This document shows, one piece after another, positions 51,690-60,054 of a DNA stretch of 64,000 nucleotides. Below the pieces are notes generated by a model. That model was not told where the DNA came from, searched no databases, and saw only the letters and a list, made by a program, of their open reading frames with translations. The position numbers were made by a program, and so were the translations under genes. Numbering within the stretch: position 1 is the stretch's first letter; each line of letters opens with the position of its first letter. The stretch comes from CAXMNX01 sp964194845 (GTDB taxonomy: Bacteria; Pseudomonadota; Alphaproteobacteria; Rhodobacterales; Rhodobacteraceae): contig CAXMNX010000017.1 in NCBI GenBank assembly GCA_964194845.1, positions 1 to 64,000 on the forward strand, written 5' to 3'.

Positions 51690-51779
51690 CCAGTCTGATC
51701 GTGTTCCGGGATGCAGATTGCAGGTCTGGAACGACTTCCTCCCTGTCGACTGGCCGCGCGCACCCCGCGCGGCCTTTTT
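51690..51779 (+). ncRNA. Candidate small RNA A with an exposed CCUCC loop
   Basis: Between the HerA gene and ialB lies a foldable segment ending in a terminator. A long-range stem CCAGTC (51690-51695) / GACTGG (51748-51753) encloses GTTCC/GGAAC and a hairpin CGAC-TTCCTCCCT-GTCG whose loop contains CCTCC, complementary to a ribosome-binding site. The terminator (51752-51779) shares its first two bases with the closing stem. No clear promoter was found just upstream, and there is no coding frame, so the 5' end is uncertain. Confidence 0.5.
51752..51779 (+). terminator. Terminator of candidate small RNA A
   Basis: Perfect 9-bp GC stem GGCCGCGCG (51752-51760) / CGCGCGGCC (51766-51774), loop CACCC, then TTTTT. 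No protein gene on the plus strand ends close before it, which supports a short non-coding transcript. Confidence 0.9.
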
Positions 51780-51823
51780 CCCGTTTCATCTGAAAACTCA
51801 ATGAAATTGTGATGGAATGCCTG

Positions 51824-51852
51824 TTGACGGATCGACGTCTCTCGCTTACTTT
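51824..51852 (+). promoter_or_regulatory. Strong sigma-70-type promoter
   Basis: TTGACG (-35, 51824-51829) and TACTTT (-10, 51847-51852) are separated by exactly 17 bases. It is the best promoter seen in the window. A start near 51859 would give a transcript of about 70 bases to the terminator at 51929, or continue to ialB. Confidence 0.7.
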
Positions 51853-51858
51853 CACGCG

Positions 51859-51929
51859 CAAATGATAAGTCGGCCAGTCCGGCAGGGAGTGAATAGATGC
51901 AGGGCCCCTCGTGGGCCCTGTTTCTTTTT
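51859..51929 (+). ncRNA. Candidate small RNA B (or attenuated leader of ialB)
   Basis: A strong promoter and a strong terminator only about 75 bases apart define a very short transcript. It contains GGCCAGTCCGGC and GCAGGGAGTGAATAG followed by ATG at 51897; a tiny frame MQGPSWALFLFVKR overlaps the terminator, so a leader-peptide attenuation mechanism is possible. The downstream gene is ialB (start 52033). Either an independent sRNA or a control element for ialB would fit. Confidence 0.55.
51900..51929 (+). terminator. Terminator of candidate small RNA B
   Basis: Perfect 8-bp stem CAGGGCCC (51900-51907) / GGGCCCTG (51913-51920) with loop CTCGT and a TTTCTTTTT tail. It lies 104 bases before the ialB start codon. 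Confidence 0.9.
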
Positions 51930-52032
51930 GTGAAGCGGGTGGCGGGAAATTGCCGTCGCGGCACGTCGCCCTGACACTGGAAATCCGGCATGATAGAGGG
52001 GCGCGACGGCAATTGGGCCCAAAGGAAATACG

Positions 52033-52662
52033 ATGGTAAAAGTGATCAGAGCCTGGGCATTGCTGATGGCGGTTCTGTTGCCAGCCACGCTTTATGCGCA
52101 AGAGCAGCCGGCGACCGAGGAACCCGCGACAGAAACAGGAAGCGAAACCGAAGCGGCTGAAGAATCCGAAAGCGATCTGGCGATTGGCACCGAGGCCGGG
52201 CCGCGCGTTGGCGAGACTTACGTGGTTCGCGAGATCCAGGACTGGTCGATGCGCTGCGTGAAAATCGAAAATGGCGACGATCCGTGTCGGTTGCATCAGC
52301 TTCTGCGCGACGCACAGGGAACGCCGGTTGCCGAGATTAATTTCTTTACGGTTCCCGACGGCGGTCAGGTTGTTGCCGGTGCCAGCGTTGTGACCCCGCT
52401 GGAGACATTGCTGACGGAACAGATCCGTCTGTCCGTCGATGGCGGAACTGCGCGGGTTTATCCGTTCCGATTTTGCGGCCAAGTCGGCTGCGTTTCCCGC
52501 ATGGGCTTCACCGCGGAAGACGTCGACCAGTTTAAGCGCGGCGTGCGGGCGCAGATTGTCATTGTGCCTTTGGCCGCACCCGACGCCGAAGTCGTGCTGG
52601 CAATTTCGCTTGCTGGGTTCACCGCAGGTTTCGACGCGCTAAGTGCGCCGCGCGCAGAATAA
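52033..52662 (+). CDS. Invasion-associated locus B (IalB) family protein
   Basis: The 209-residue protein has a signal peptide (about 1-22), an acidic Thr/Glu-rich linker (about 23-50), and the IalB domain with paired cysteines (WSMRCVKIENGDDPCRLHQLL and CGQVGCVSRMGF). The family is named from Bartonella, but homologues are common in free-living alphaproteobacteria. Their role there is unknown, so the name does not imply virulence. GGAAATACG precedes the ATG. The terminator 104 bases upstream suggests expression depends on read-through or its own promoter. Confidence 0.88.
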   Translation: MVKVIRAWALLMAVLLPATLYAQEQPATEEPATETGSETEAAEESESDLAIGTEAGPRVGETYVVREIQDWSMRCVKIENGDDPCRLHQLLRDAQGTPVAEINFFTVPDGGQVVAGASVVTPLETLLTEQIRLSVDGGTARVYPFRFCGQVGCVSRMGFTAEDVDQFKRGVRAQIVIVPLAAPDAEVVLAISLAGFTAGFDALSAPRAE

Positions 52663-52671
52663 TCCAATAAT

Positions 52672-54276
52672 TTAGGGCGCAAAACGTCGAACAGCGGCCA
52701 GAAGCTGCGCTGTTGACCCGTCTTTGCTATCGGCAGGTTGGTCTCCAGCAACCATGAGTTCCAGCGTCAAAGCCAGTTCCTTGCCAAGCTCGACACCCCA
52801 TTGGTCGAAGCTGTTGATGCCCAGCATTGCCCCTTCGACAAACACCCGGTGCTCGTACAAGGCCACGATCTGGCCGAGGATGAACGGTGTCAGTTTCGGA
52901 TAGACGAGCGTGGTCGATGGCCGATTGCCCGGGAATACCCGGTGGCGCGCCTGACGGTCCAGTTCCGCGCCGCTGAATTTGCCCGCCAGCATGTCGCGGG
53001 CTTCGTCCAGATTGCGACCGCGCATAAGCGCTTCGGATTGCGCCAGACAGTTGGCCACCAATAGCCGGTGCTGGTGTTCGAGCCCGTCATCAAAGCCCTC
53101 TGCGCCCATCATAAACTCGCATGGAATGACCCGCGTTCCCTGATGGATCAGTTGGTAAAAGGCATGTTGGCCGTTGGTGCCGGGTTCGCCCCAGACAACC
53201 GGGCCCGATGGTGTGTCCAGCGCCGACCCGTCCATCGCGACGCGCTTGCCGTTCGATTCCATTTCAAGCTGTTGCAGATACGCAGGCAGCCTGGAAAGAC
53301 GCTGCTCGTACGGCAAAACGGCGCGGGTTGAATACCCGAGGCCCTGATTGTGCCAAATCCCTGTCAGCGCCAGCATCACCGGCATGTTTTCCAACGGGTC
53401 GGCGGCGCGAAAATGCCGGTCCATCCATTGACCGCCGGAAAGAAATGACCGGAAAGCCTTGGGCCCGGTGGCGATCATCAGCGAAAGTCCTATCGGCCCC
53501 CAGACCGAATATCGCCCGCCCACCCAGTCTTCGAAACCAAAGACGCGGGCAGCGGCGATGCCAAAGGCCGCCGTTTTTTCGGTCGCCGACGAAAGCGCGG
53601 CGAACTGTGCTGCCGGATTTTCAACGCGCTCGCTCATCCACGCGCGTGCCGTGGCGGCGTTGGTCATGGTTTCGATTGTGGTGAAGGTTTTGGAGGCAAC
53701 CACAACGAGCGTGGTCGCCGGGTCCAGCGGCCTTAATACATCGGCGATTTGCGCGCCATCGACGTTCGAGACAAAATGGCAGCGCGGCCCGTCGTGATAG
53801 GGTGCCAGCGCCAGCGTTGCCATGGCCGGTCCAAGGTCCGAACCACCGATGCCGATATTGACAACATCGGTGATGCGCCCGCCGCTACCCGAGAATGCCC
53901 CGTCCCGGACCGCGTCCGCGAATTCGCTCATCCGGGCAAGCGTTTCCAGAACCCCCGGCATGATATCGACGCCATCGACAACAACCGGGTCGCCGTCGAG
54001 GTTCCTGAGCGCTGTGTGCAGAACCGCGCGGCCTTCGGTCTCATTAATCTTTGCGCCAGCGAACATCGCTTCGCGGCGGTCGGGAACAAGTGCTTCGTTG
54101 AACATCTCGATCAACAGGGAACGGTCGTCTGCACCCATCGCAGTTTTCGAGTAGTCGAACAACAAATCCCCTGCGGACACGGAAAATTCTTGCGCGCGAT
54201 TATCCTCGGCAAACTGGTCCAAAATCGGCGTCTCCGCGGCAGCCGTGGCCATTTTCTGAAGTCGCTTCCAATCCAT
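52672..54276 (-). CDS. pgi: Glucose-6-phosphate isomerase
   Basis: Interconverts glucose-6-phosphate and fructose-6-phosphate. From ATG 54276 (MDWKRLQK) the product has 534 residues with the PGI signatures VVASKTFTTIETM, FEDWVGGRYSVWGPIGLS and GVELGKELA. The catalytic residues of the family (Glu, His, Lys) lie in WGEPGTNGQHAFYQLIHQG and the VELGK block. It is the last gene of zwf-pgl-pgi, 11 bases after pgl. Confidence 0.96.
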   Translation of the reverse strand: MDWKRLQKMATAAAETPILDQFAEDNRAQEFSVSAGDLLFDYSKTAMGADDRSLLIEMFNEALVPDRREAMFAGAKINETEGRAVLHTALRNLDGDPVVVDGVDIMPGVLETLARMSEFADAVRDGAFSGSGGRITDVVNIGIGGSDLGPAMATLALAPYHDGPRCHFVSNVDGAQIADVLRPLDPATTLVVVASKTFTTIETMTNAATARAWMSERVENPAAQFAALSSATEKTAAFGIAAARVFGFEDWVGGRYSVWGPIGLSLMIATGPKAFRSFLSGGQWMDRHFRAADPLENMPVMLALTGIWHNQGLGYSTRAVLPYEQRLSRLPAYLQQLEMESNGKRVAMDGSALDTPSGPVVWGEPGTNGQHAFYQLIHQGTRVIPCEFMMGAEGFDDGLEHQHRLLVANCLAQSEALMRGRNLDEARDMLAGKFSGAELDRQARHRVFPGNRPSTTLVYPKLTPFILGQIVALYEHRVFVEGAMLGINSFDQWGVELGKELALTLELMVAGDQPADSKDGSTAQLLAAVRRFAP

Positions 54277-54287
54277 ACGGGCCTCCC

Positions 54288-54950
54288 TCAAGGTGCCCAA
54301 TGCACAGATGCGGCGCCAAGCACGGTCGCGATTGGCGCTTCATGCGGTGAAAGCGTTCGCGCCTTTTCAACTGCGGCCCGCTTTTCGTCGCCGGTGATCA
54401 GTACATGCGTTGTCATTGCGTCGCGCAGGACCGGTGCCGTCAGCGTAATCCGCGGCTCGGGTGCGCCGGTCGCGGTGACTTGCATCAACGGCAGCGCGTC
54501 CGGCGCAAGTGCGGCATCCAGTTCGACCGATCCAGGGAAAAGCGACGCGGTGTGCATATCCGCCCCCATTCCAAGCAGCAGGATCGAGATCGGGCATTCT
54601 TGCTCAATCTTTTCGTCCAGATCACGAATATCCTGCCCATTTTCGGGAACCAGGCGAACAAAGGTGGCCTCTGCCGCGCGACTGGTCAAAAGCCGCTCGC
54701 GCACAAGGCGCTCGTTTGAGCGGGGATGGTCGGGCGGCACCAAGCGTTCGTCGGTCAGCAAAACGTGGACCCTTTTCCAATCGAGATCGGCAGCCGACAG
54801 CGCGTCGAAAATCGGGCCGGGCGTCGTTCCGCCAGGAACTGCAAGCGACGCCCATTCGTGCTCAAGAAGGCATGTGTTCAACTCGCCCGCGATGTGGCTG
54901 GCGAGGTCGATCATCATCATCTCGACGTCGGGATATTCGATCAGGTTCAT
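54288..54950 (-). CDS. pgl: 6-phosphogluconolactonase (DevB type)
   Basis: Hydrolyses 6-phosphogluconolactone, the product of Zwf. The 220-residue protein shows LAVPGGTTPGPIFDALS, VLLTDERLVPPDHPRSN, and LLGMGADMHTASLFPG typical of the DevB/glucosamine-isomerase-like Pgl family. It sits 24 bases after zwf and 11 before pgi, so the three enzymes of the oxidative branch entry are made together. The genes for 6-phosphogluconate use (edd/eda or gnd) are not in the window. Confidence 0.95.
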   Translation of the reverse strand: MNLIEYPDVEMMMIDLASHIAGELNTCLLEHEWASLAVPGGTTPGPIFDALSAADLDWKRVHVLLTDERLVPPDHPRSNERLVRERLLTSRAAEATFVRLVPENGQDIRDLDEKIEQECPISILLLGMGADMHTASLFPGSVELDAALAPDALPLMQVTATGAPEPRITLTAPVLRDAMTTHVLITGDEKRAAVEKARTLSPHEAPIATVLGAASVHWAP

Positions 54951-54974
54951 TGCGTCCTACCCCTCGTTTCGCTT

Positions 54975-56429
54975 TCAGGACTTGATCTCAAGCCATTTTC
55001 GGTTCTCGCGGTGCATCAATACGGCGGCGTCTTCGGGGCCAGTTGAGCCGACATCGTATGGTTTTGGCCGCTCGCCTCGATCTTTCCATCCCTTGATGAT
55101 CGGGTCGGTCCAGGCCCATGCCGCTTCAACCTCGTCGCCGCGCATAAACAGCGTCTGGTTGCCGCGGATCACATCCATGATCAGCCGCTCGTAGGCATCT
55201 GGCACGCCTTCGGCGTCCGGCCCCAGCGCCTCGGCGAAGGTCATGTCGAGCGGCACATCGACAAGCCGCATACCGCCCGGCCCCGGTTCCTTGATCGTCA
55301 CGCCAAGCGTGATGCCCTCGTTCGGCTGCAATCGGATCGACAGGATATTGTTATGACGCCCTTTGTCCTGACCGAAGATTGAGTGTGGCGCGTCTTTGAA
55401 AATGATCGCAATTTCAGATTGCCGGGCCTTCATTCGCTTGCCGGTTCGCAAGTAGAACGGCACACCGGCCCATCGCCAGTTTGAGACTGCGAGTTTGATT
55501 GCGACAAAACTTTCCGTGGTGCTGTCCGGGTTTTCCACATCGTCGAGAAAGCTTTGGCCATCTTCGTTTGACGCATACTGGCCGCGCACGATGTCGTCGC
55601 GGCCAACAGGCTCCAGCGCGCGGATAACCTTCAGTTTCTCGTCGCGCACAGCATCGGGATCAAAGCGGCTGGGCGGCTCCATCGCGATCAGGCACAATAG
55701 CTGCATCAGGTGGTTCTGCACCATGTCCCGCATGGCACCCGATTTGTCGTAATACGCACCGCGCCCGTTGATACCCACCTTCTCGGCCACGGTGATCTGC
55801 ACATGATCGACATATTGCGCGTTCCAAAGGGGTTCGAACAAAACATTGCCAAACCGGATCGCCATAAGGTTCTGCACGGTTTCCTTGCCGAGATAGTGGT
55901 CGATCCGGTAAATCTGGCCTTCATCGAAATGCTCGCGCAGGGTCGCGTTCAGCTTGCGCGCGCTTTCAAGATCCCGGCCAAAGGGTTTCTCGACAACGAT
56001 CCGGGCATATGGTCCGGCGATATCGTTGGAGTGAAGACGTTCAGCCAGCGGCCCAAACAGACTGGGTGCCACCGAAAAATAGAAAGCCTGAACCACATCC
56101 TTGCGCACCAGCTTTTGCAAAGCTGGCCACCCATCGCTGCCCATCGCGTCGATTTTGACGTAACGCAGGCGGTCGAGAAACGCCTTGACCTGCTTGGCAG
56201 GTCGCTCGGCGCTATCAATAAACTCTTCAAACGCGTTTTCGATGGCGCTTCGATAGTCGGCGTCCGTAAGCTCGGATCGCGCCGCCGCGATAATGCGGGC
56301 GTTTTCCGGCATTTGCCCCGACAGATAACGCCGGAACAGCCCCGGCAGAATTTTCCGCCGCGCCAGATCGCCGGTGCCGCCAAAGATCACCAGATCAAAA
56401 TCATCAACAGGAATAACCCGGCTGACCAT
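54975..56429 (-). CDS. zwf: Glucose-6-phosphate 1-dehydrogenase
   Basis: Makes 6-phosphogluconolactone and reduced NADP. The 484-residue protein from ATG 56429 (MVSRVIPVDDFDLVIFGGTGDLARRK) has the cofactor motif FGGTGDLA, VEKPFGRDLESARKLN, and the catalytic RIDHYLGKETVQN. The frame is open to 56498, but the preferred start gives the usual N-terminus. It is the first gene of the minus-strand zwf-pgl-pgi operon, diverging from the radical SAM gene. Confidence 0.97.
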   Translation of the reverse strand: MVSRVIPVDDFDLVIFGGTGDLARRKILPGLFRRYLSGQMPENARIIAAARSELTDADYRSAIENAFEEFIDSAERPAKQVKAFLDRLRYVKIDAMGSDGWPALQKLVRKDVVQAFYFSVAPSLFGPLAERLHSNDIAGPYARIVVEKPFGRDLESARKLNATLREHFDEGQIYRIDHYLGKETVQNLMAIRFGNVLFEPLWNAQYVDHVQITVAEKVGINGRGAYYDKSGAMRDMVQNHLMQLLCLIAMEPPSRFDPDAVRDEKLKVIRALEPVGRDDIVRGQYASNEDGQSFLDDVENPDSTTESFVAIKLAVSNWRWAGVPFYLRTGKRMKARQSEIAIIFKDAPHSIFGQDKGRHNNILSIRLQPNEGITLGVTIKEPGPGGMRLVDVPLDMTFAEALGPDAEGVPDAYERLIMDVIRGNQTLFMRGDEVEAAWAWTDPIIKGWKDRGERPKPYDVGSTGPEDAAVLMHRENRKWLEIKS

Positions 56430-56620
56430 CGCCCTGCCCCTTGTTTGTCGCCTCGATGTTACCGCTAACATACCCAATGCTCCGCGCGATAGCGTCAATT
56501 GCGACGCAAGTCCAGTATTGTCCTTTGAGACATCACAACTCTGTCACGAGCAATAGCTTTTTCTTTTCCCCTGTAGCGCCTGCGATTAGGTATTGTCGGA
56601 CCGGTGCGGGCGAGAGACGT

Positions 56621-57574
56621 ATGAAAGATCAGATAGAACGCGGCCTGGACCTTCAGAAGTTCAGTGATCCATTCGTGACCGCGACGGGAGAAGAACGTGC
56701 CGAGGTGCATCTGACGCACCCGGAAACGCTTTGGTTCAACACCGGCACGCTGTGCAATATCGAATGCGTAAATTGTTACATTGAATCGTCGCCCAGCAAT
56801 GATCGTCTGGTTTACATCAGCGCGGACGAGGTAAGCGAATATCTCGACCAACTTGAGGCGCGTGAATGGGGCGCTCGCGAGATTGGGTTCACGGGCGGGG
56901 AACCGTTCATGAACCCCGATATGATCGAAATGGCGCGAAGATCGCTGGCGCGCGGCTATGACGTGCTGATCCTGACCAACGCGATGCGGCCAATGATGCG
57001 CGAAAGCGTGAAGGCTGGCCTCACGTCACTCGGCGACGAATTCGGGCAGAAATTGACGCTTCGGGTATCCGTCGATCACTGGCTGGCAAAGCACCACGAC
57101 ATCGAACGCGGTCGGGGCAGCTTTGAGAAAACCGTCGACGGGATGCGCTGGCTGCGCGACGCAGGCATTCGAACGGCCGTTGCCGGACGCACGATCTGGG
57201 GCGAGACAGAAGCCGACGCGCGCGCGGGTTACCACAATTTCTACCAGGCCGAAGGCTTTGACATCGACGCGCAAGACCCGGGGATGACGGTGCTATTCCC
57301 GGAAATGGACGCCAAGGTCGATGTGCCGGAAATTACCACCGCGTGCTGGGGCATTCTGAATAAATCGCCTGACGCGGTCATGTGTTCGTCGTCGCGGATG
57401 GTGGTCAAGCGCAAGGGCGCGAGAAACCCGGTGGTGCTGGCCTGCACGCTTTTGCCTTACGATAGCGAGTTTGAACTTGGTGCGACATTGGCAGATGCCG
57501 AAAAGCCGGTGCGCCTGAACCATCCGCACTGCGCGAAGTTTTGTGTCCTGGGCGGCGCAAGCTGTTCGGCCTGA
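56621..57574 (+). CDS. Radical SAM protein of unknown function
   Basis: The 317-residue protein from ATG 56621 (MKDQIERGLDLQKFS) has the radical SAM cluster motif CNIECVNC (CxxxCxxC) at about residues 44-51, the GGEP block (GFTGGEPFMNP) and a C-terminal cysteine set (CAKFCVLGGASC) that may hold a further Fe-S cluster. The substrate is not known. It stands between zwf (divergent) and the ureohydrolase gene (convergent), so there is no operon partner to suggest a pathway. The frame is open upstream to 56441, but that part is not family-like. Confidence 0.88.
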   Translation: MKDQIERGLDLQKFSDPFVTATGEERAEVHLTHPETLWFNTGTLCNIECVNCYIESSPSNDRLVYISADEVSEYLDQLEAREWGAREIGFTGGEPFMNPDMIEMARRSLARGYDVLILTNAMRPMMRESVKAGLTSLGDEFGQKLTLRVSVDHWLAKHHDIERGRGSFEKTVDGMRWLRDAGIRTAVAGRTIWGETEADARAGYHNFYQAEGFDIDAQDPGMTVLFPEMDAKVDVPEITTACWGILNKSPDAVMCSSSRMVVKRKGARNPVVLACTLLPYDSEFELGATLADAEKPVRLNHPHCAKFCVLGGASCSA

Positions 57575-57588
57575 ATGGCCTCGAGGCT

Positions 57589-58539
57589 TCACGCGACCAT
57601 CGCACAAAGTAGCTCGAACATGATCGACGCGCCAAGGAACGCCGTGGCACCGCTGGGATCGAAGGGCGGCGAAACCTCGACCAGATCAGCGCCGGATATA
57701 TCCAGCCCGTGAAGATGACGACATACTTCCAACGCCTGAAAACTGGTCGGCCCGCCAACCTCGGGCGTGCCGGTTCCTGGCGCGAAGGCGGGATCGACAA
57801 AATCAATGTCATAACTCACGTAGATCGGGTCTGACCCGACGATGGCGCGTGCCTCGGCCATCACATCGTCGACACCGCGACCGAAAAACTCTTCGATCCG
57901 GATAACACGAACGCCGTTTGCAGTTGCAAAATCAAGGTCTTCGGCGTCGTACATCGTGCCACGGATACCAATCTGCACGACGCGCTTTGGATCGAGAAGA
58001 CCCTCCTCGATAGCGCGCCTGAAAGGCGTGCCATGCGTATACATCTGGCCGCCGAAATAGCTGTGATAAAGATCAGTGTGGGCATCGAAATGTATCATAC
58101 CCAGCGGCGCATCCTTCGCGATGCCCCGCAATACCGGAAGCGACGACAGGTGGTCGCCGCCGACCATCATCGGGCGAATACCATGACCCTTGATCGCCTT
58201 GAAGGCAGTGGAAACCCGTTCCAGCGTGTCGTCGATTGATGCGGGGTTTGGCCCGACATCGCCAAGATCGGCGCAATTCGCCTTCTCGAATGGGCGTATT
58301 CCGGTTGTCGGGTGTTCAGCCCGGATCATTGTTGACGCGTCGCGTAGCTGGCGTGGCCCGTGGCGCGGGCCCGGACGATTGGTTGTCCCGCTATCCCACG
58401 GCACACCAATCAGGCCAATATCGACGTCGCCGATCCGGCCATGATCCAGCGGGACATGCGGCAACCGCATGAACGTCGGCACACCGGCAAAGCGCGGCAG
58501 ATCGAACCCGGAAACAGGTATGAAAAAATTATCGCTCAT
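57589..58539 (-). CDS. Agmatinase/guanidinobase-family ureohydrolase
   Basis: Splits a guanidino compound into urea and an amine, using a pair of manganese ions. The 316-residue protein from ATG 58539 (MSDNFFIPV) has the metal motifs GGDH, DAHTD and DIDFVDPAFAPGTGTPE. The family includes agmatinase, guanidinobutyrase, guanidinopropionase and guanidine hydrolases; sequence reading alone does not separate them. Nickel accessory genes seen with guanidine hydrolases are absent. Its stop lies 14 bases from the end of the convergent radical SAM gene. Confidence 0.88.
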   Translation of the reverse strand: MSDNFFIPVSGFDLPRFAGVPTFMRLPHVPLDHGRIGDVDIGLIGVPWDSGTTNRPGPRHGPRQLRDASTMIRAEHPTTGIRPFEKANCADLGDVGPNPASIDDTLERVSTAFKAIKGHGIRPMMVGGDHLSSLPVLRGIAKDAPLGMIHFDAHTDLYHSYFGGQMYTHGTPFRRAIEEGLLDPKRVVQIGIRGTMYDAEDLDFATANGVRVIRIEEFFGRGVDDVMAEARAIVGSDPIYVSYDIDFVDPAFAPGTGTPEVGGPTSFQALEVCRHLHGLDISGADLVEVSPPFDPSGATAFLGASIMFELLCAMVA

Positions 58540-58633
58540 GGGCATGACCATGCCGATCCGACCACAGCTGGCAAGCCCAAACTACCGGCCCGGAACTACT
58601 CCGACTCAGCGAGCCAACCAGGCTACATCCGTC

Positions 58634-59236
58634 TTACGCCTGCAATTCGGCATCCCAGTAAAGGAAGTCCAGCCAGGTCTCGTGCAGGTGGTTCGGCGGA
58701 AACTTGCGCCCGCGATTGCGCAGTTCCTCGGCAGCCGGTTGGCGCGGCAGGCGACGAAGCGTCATGCCAACCCGCCTGAGCGACCTTGCCCCTTTACGCA
58801 AATTACAGCGTGCGCAGGCAGCCACGACGTTTTCCCAGCTTGTTTTTCCACCGCGAGCCCTCGGGACAACGTGATCGAAGGTCAGATCGCCCTTGGCACC
58901 GCAATACTGGCAGCAAAACCCGTCTCTCAGAAACAGATTGAAGCGGGTGAACGCGACCCGTTTTTGCGGATGCACATAGTCCTTCAGCACGACCACTGAC
59001 GGTATTCTTATCGTGGTGGACGGGCTGCGCACCACGTCATCATATTCTGCAACTATATCAACACGTTCAAGCCAAGCGGCTTTCACAGCATCCTGCCAGC
59101 ACCAAAGCGACAGCGGGTAGTATGAAAGCGGCCGATAATCAGCGTTCAGCACCAATGCCGGATTGTGCCTGAGGCCCGTCGGCTCACGCACAAAGTTGGT
59201 TCTGAACTCGACGTCCTTCAAAACAATTGTCTCCAC
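58634..59236 (-). CDS. HNH endonuclease-domain protein
   Basis: The 200-residue protein has a McrA-type HNH fold: two CxxC zinc knuckles and the DH motif in CQYCGAKGDLTFDHVVPRAR and then GGKTSWENVVAACARCN. The N-terminal half (LVLNADYRPLSYYPLSLWCWQDA) is the conserved domain of this HNH family found in most Rhodobacteraceae. These lone proteins are not associated with restriction systems or phage; their role is unknown. It is a single-gene unit between the ureohydrolase and the esterase. Confidence 0.88.
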   Translation of the reverse strand: METIVLKDVEFRTNFVREPTGLRHNPALVLNADYRPLSYYPLSLWCWQDAVKAAWLERVDIVAEYDDVVRSPSTTIRIPSVVVLKDYVHPQKRVAFTRFNLFLRDGFCCQYCGAKGDLTFDHVVPRARGGKTSWENVVAACARCNLRKGARSLRRVGMTLRRLPRQPAAEELRNRGRKFPPNHLHETWLDFLYWDAELQA

Positions 59237-59391
59237 ACCTCGTCATCGCCCGCTAGGCGGAGCGAACCGCCCCGGGAATTTCCCGAACTATATATGGGTG
59301 CTGATTTCTGGCAATACCCATGATTGTGATCAAATGGGTGCCTGAAATGGCTAAAGTCCACAGACTTATCCACAATCGCGCCGCGCGACTG

Positions 59392-60054
59392 CTATTCGAG
59401 GTCCAGCCGCTCTTTCATAAACGTCAGCGCGACGCCGAGGCCATCTGGCCCAATCCCGTGGCCCGCGCCGTCCATCACATGGCCGTAGACCTGAAATCCA
59501 GCGGCCTTTAGTGCCTCGCCTGCGATCTGCATTTCGGCGAAGGGAACAACGTCGTCGGCATTTCCGTGAACCAGCAGAACCGGTGGTCTGGATAGGGCCT
59601 CGCCCGCCAATGCATCGGGAAACATCAAGCGCCCGGAAAATCCGACGATCCCCGCAATCGGCTCTGCCCGTCGCGGCGCGATATGCAGGCTCATCATTGT
59701 GCCCTGGCTGAAGCCAAAAAGGATCCCCCGATCCGGCGTCAGCCCTTCATCCGCCAGAACCTTGTCGACAAAATCGTTCAAAACTTTGGCCGATTGGCGC
59801 AGGCCTTCCGCCGCCGCAACTTCGGTCGAGCCATCAATCCAGGGGATGGGAAACCATTGAAACCCCATCGGGTTCGCCATCGACCGGTCTGGTGCATTGG
59901 GGGCGACAAAGACCGTGTCCGGCATGTGCGACACCAGCGGATCAGACAGGCCGAGAAGATCGGCACCGTCAGCGCCATAGCCGTGCAGAAAGATGACAAC
60001 CGAGCTGTCGTCGCCGCTTGCCGAACCACGGCGTTTGAAGTCCAGTTCGCTCAC
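59392..60054 (-). CDS. Carboxylesterase/phospholipase-family alpha/beta hydrolase
   Basis: The 220-residue protein (GTG start 60054, overlapping the alkA stop) belongs to the carboxylesterase/acyl-protein thioesterase-like family. It has HGYGADGADLLGL, the nucleophile elbow GFSQG, the acid block HGNADDVVPF and the catalytic histidine in GAGHGIG. Such enzymes hydrolyse short acyl esters; the natural substrate is unknown. The frame is open to 60096, but the GTG coupling to alkA is the better start. Confidence 0.85.
   Translation of the reverse strand: MSELDFKRRGSASGDDSSVVIFLHGYGADGADLLGLSDPLVSHMPDTVFVAPNAPDRSMANPMGFQWFPIPWIDGSTEVAAAEGLRQSAKVLNDFVDKVLADEGLTPDRGILFGFSQGTMMSLHIAPRRAEPIAGIVGFSGRLMFPDALAGEALSRPPVLLVHGNADDVVPFAEMQIAGEALKAAGFQVYGHVMDGAGHGIGPDGLGVALTFMKERLDLE

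Noticed and set aside
53749..55194. 481-codon plus-strand frame over pgi/pgl
   Set aside because: Runs antisense through two clear sugar-phosphate genes; Ser/Arg-rich shadow translation.
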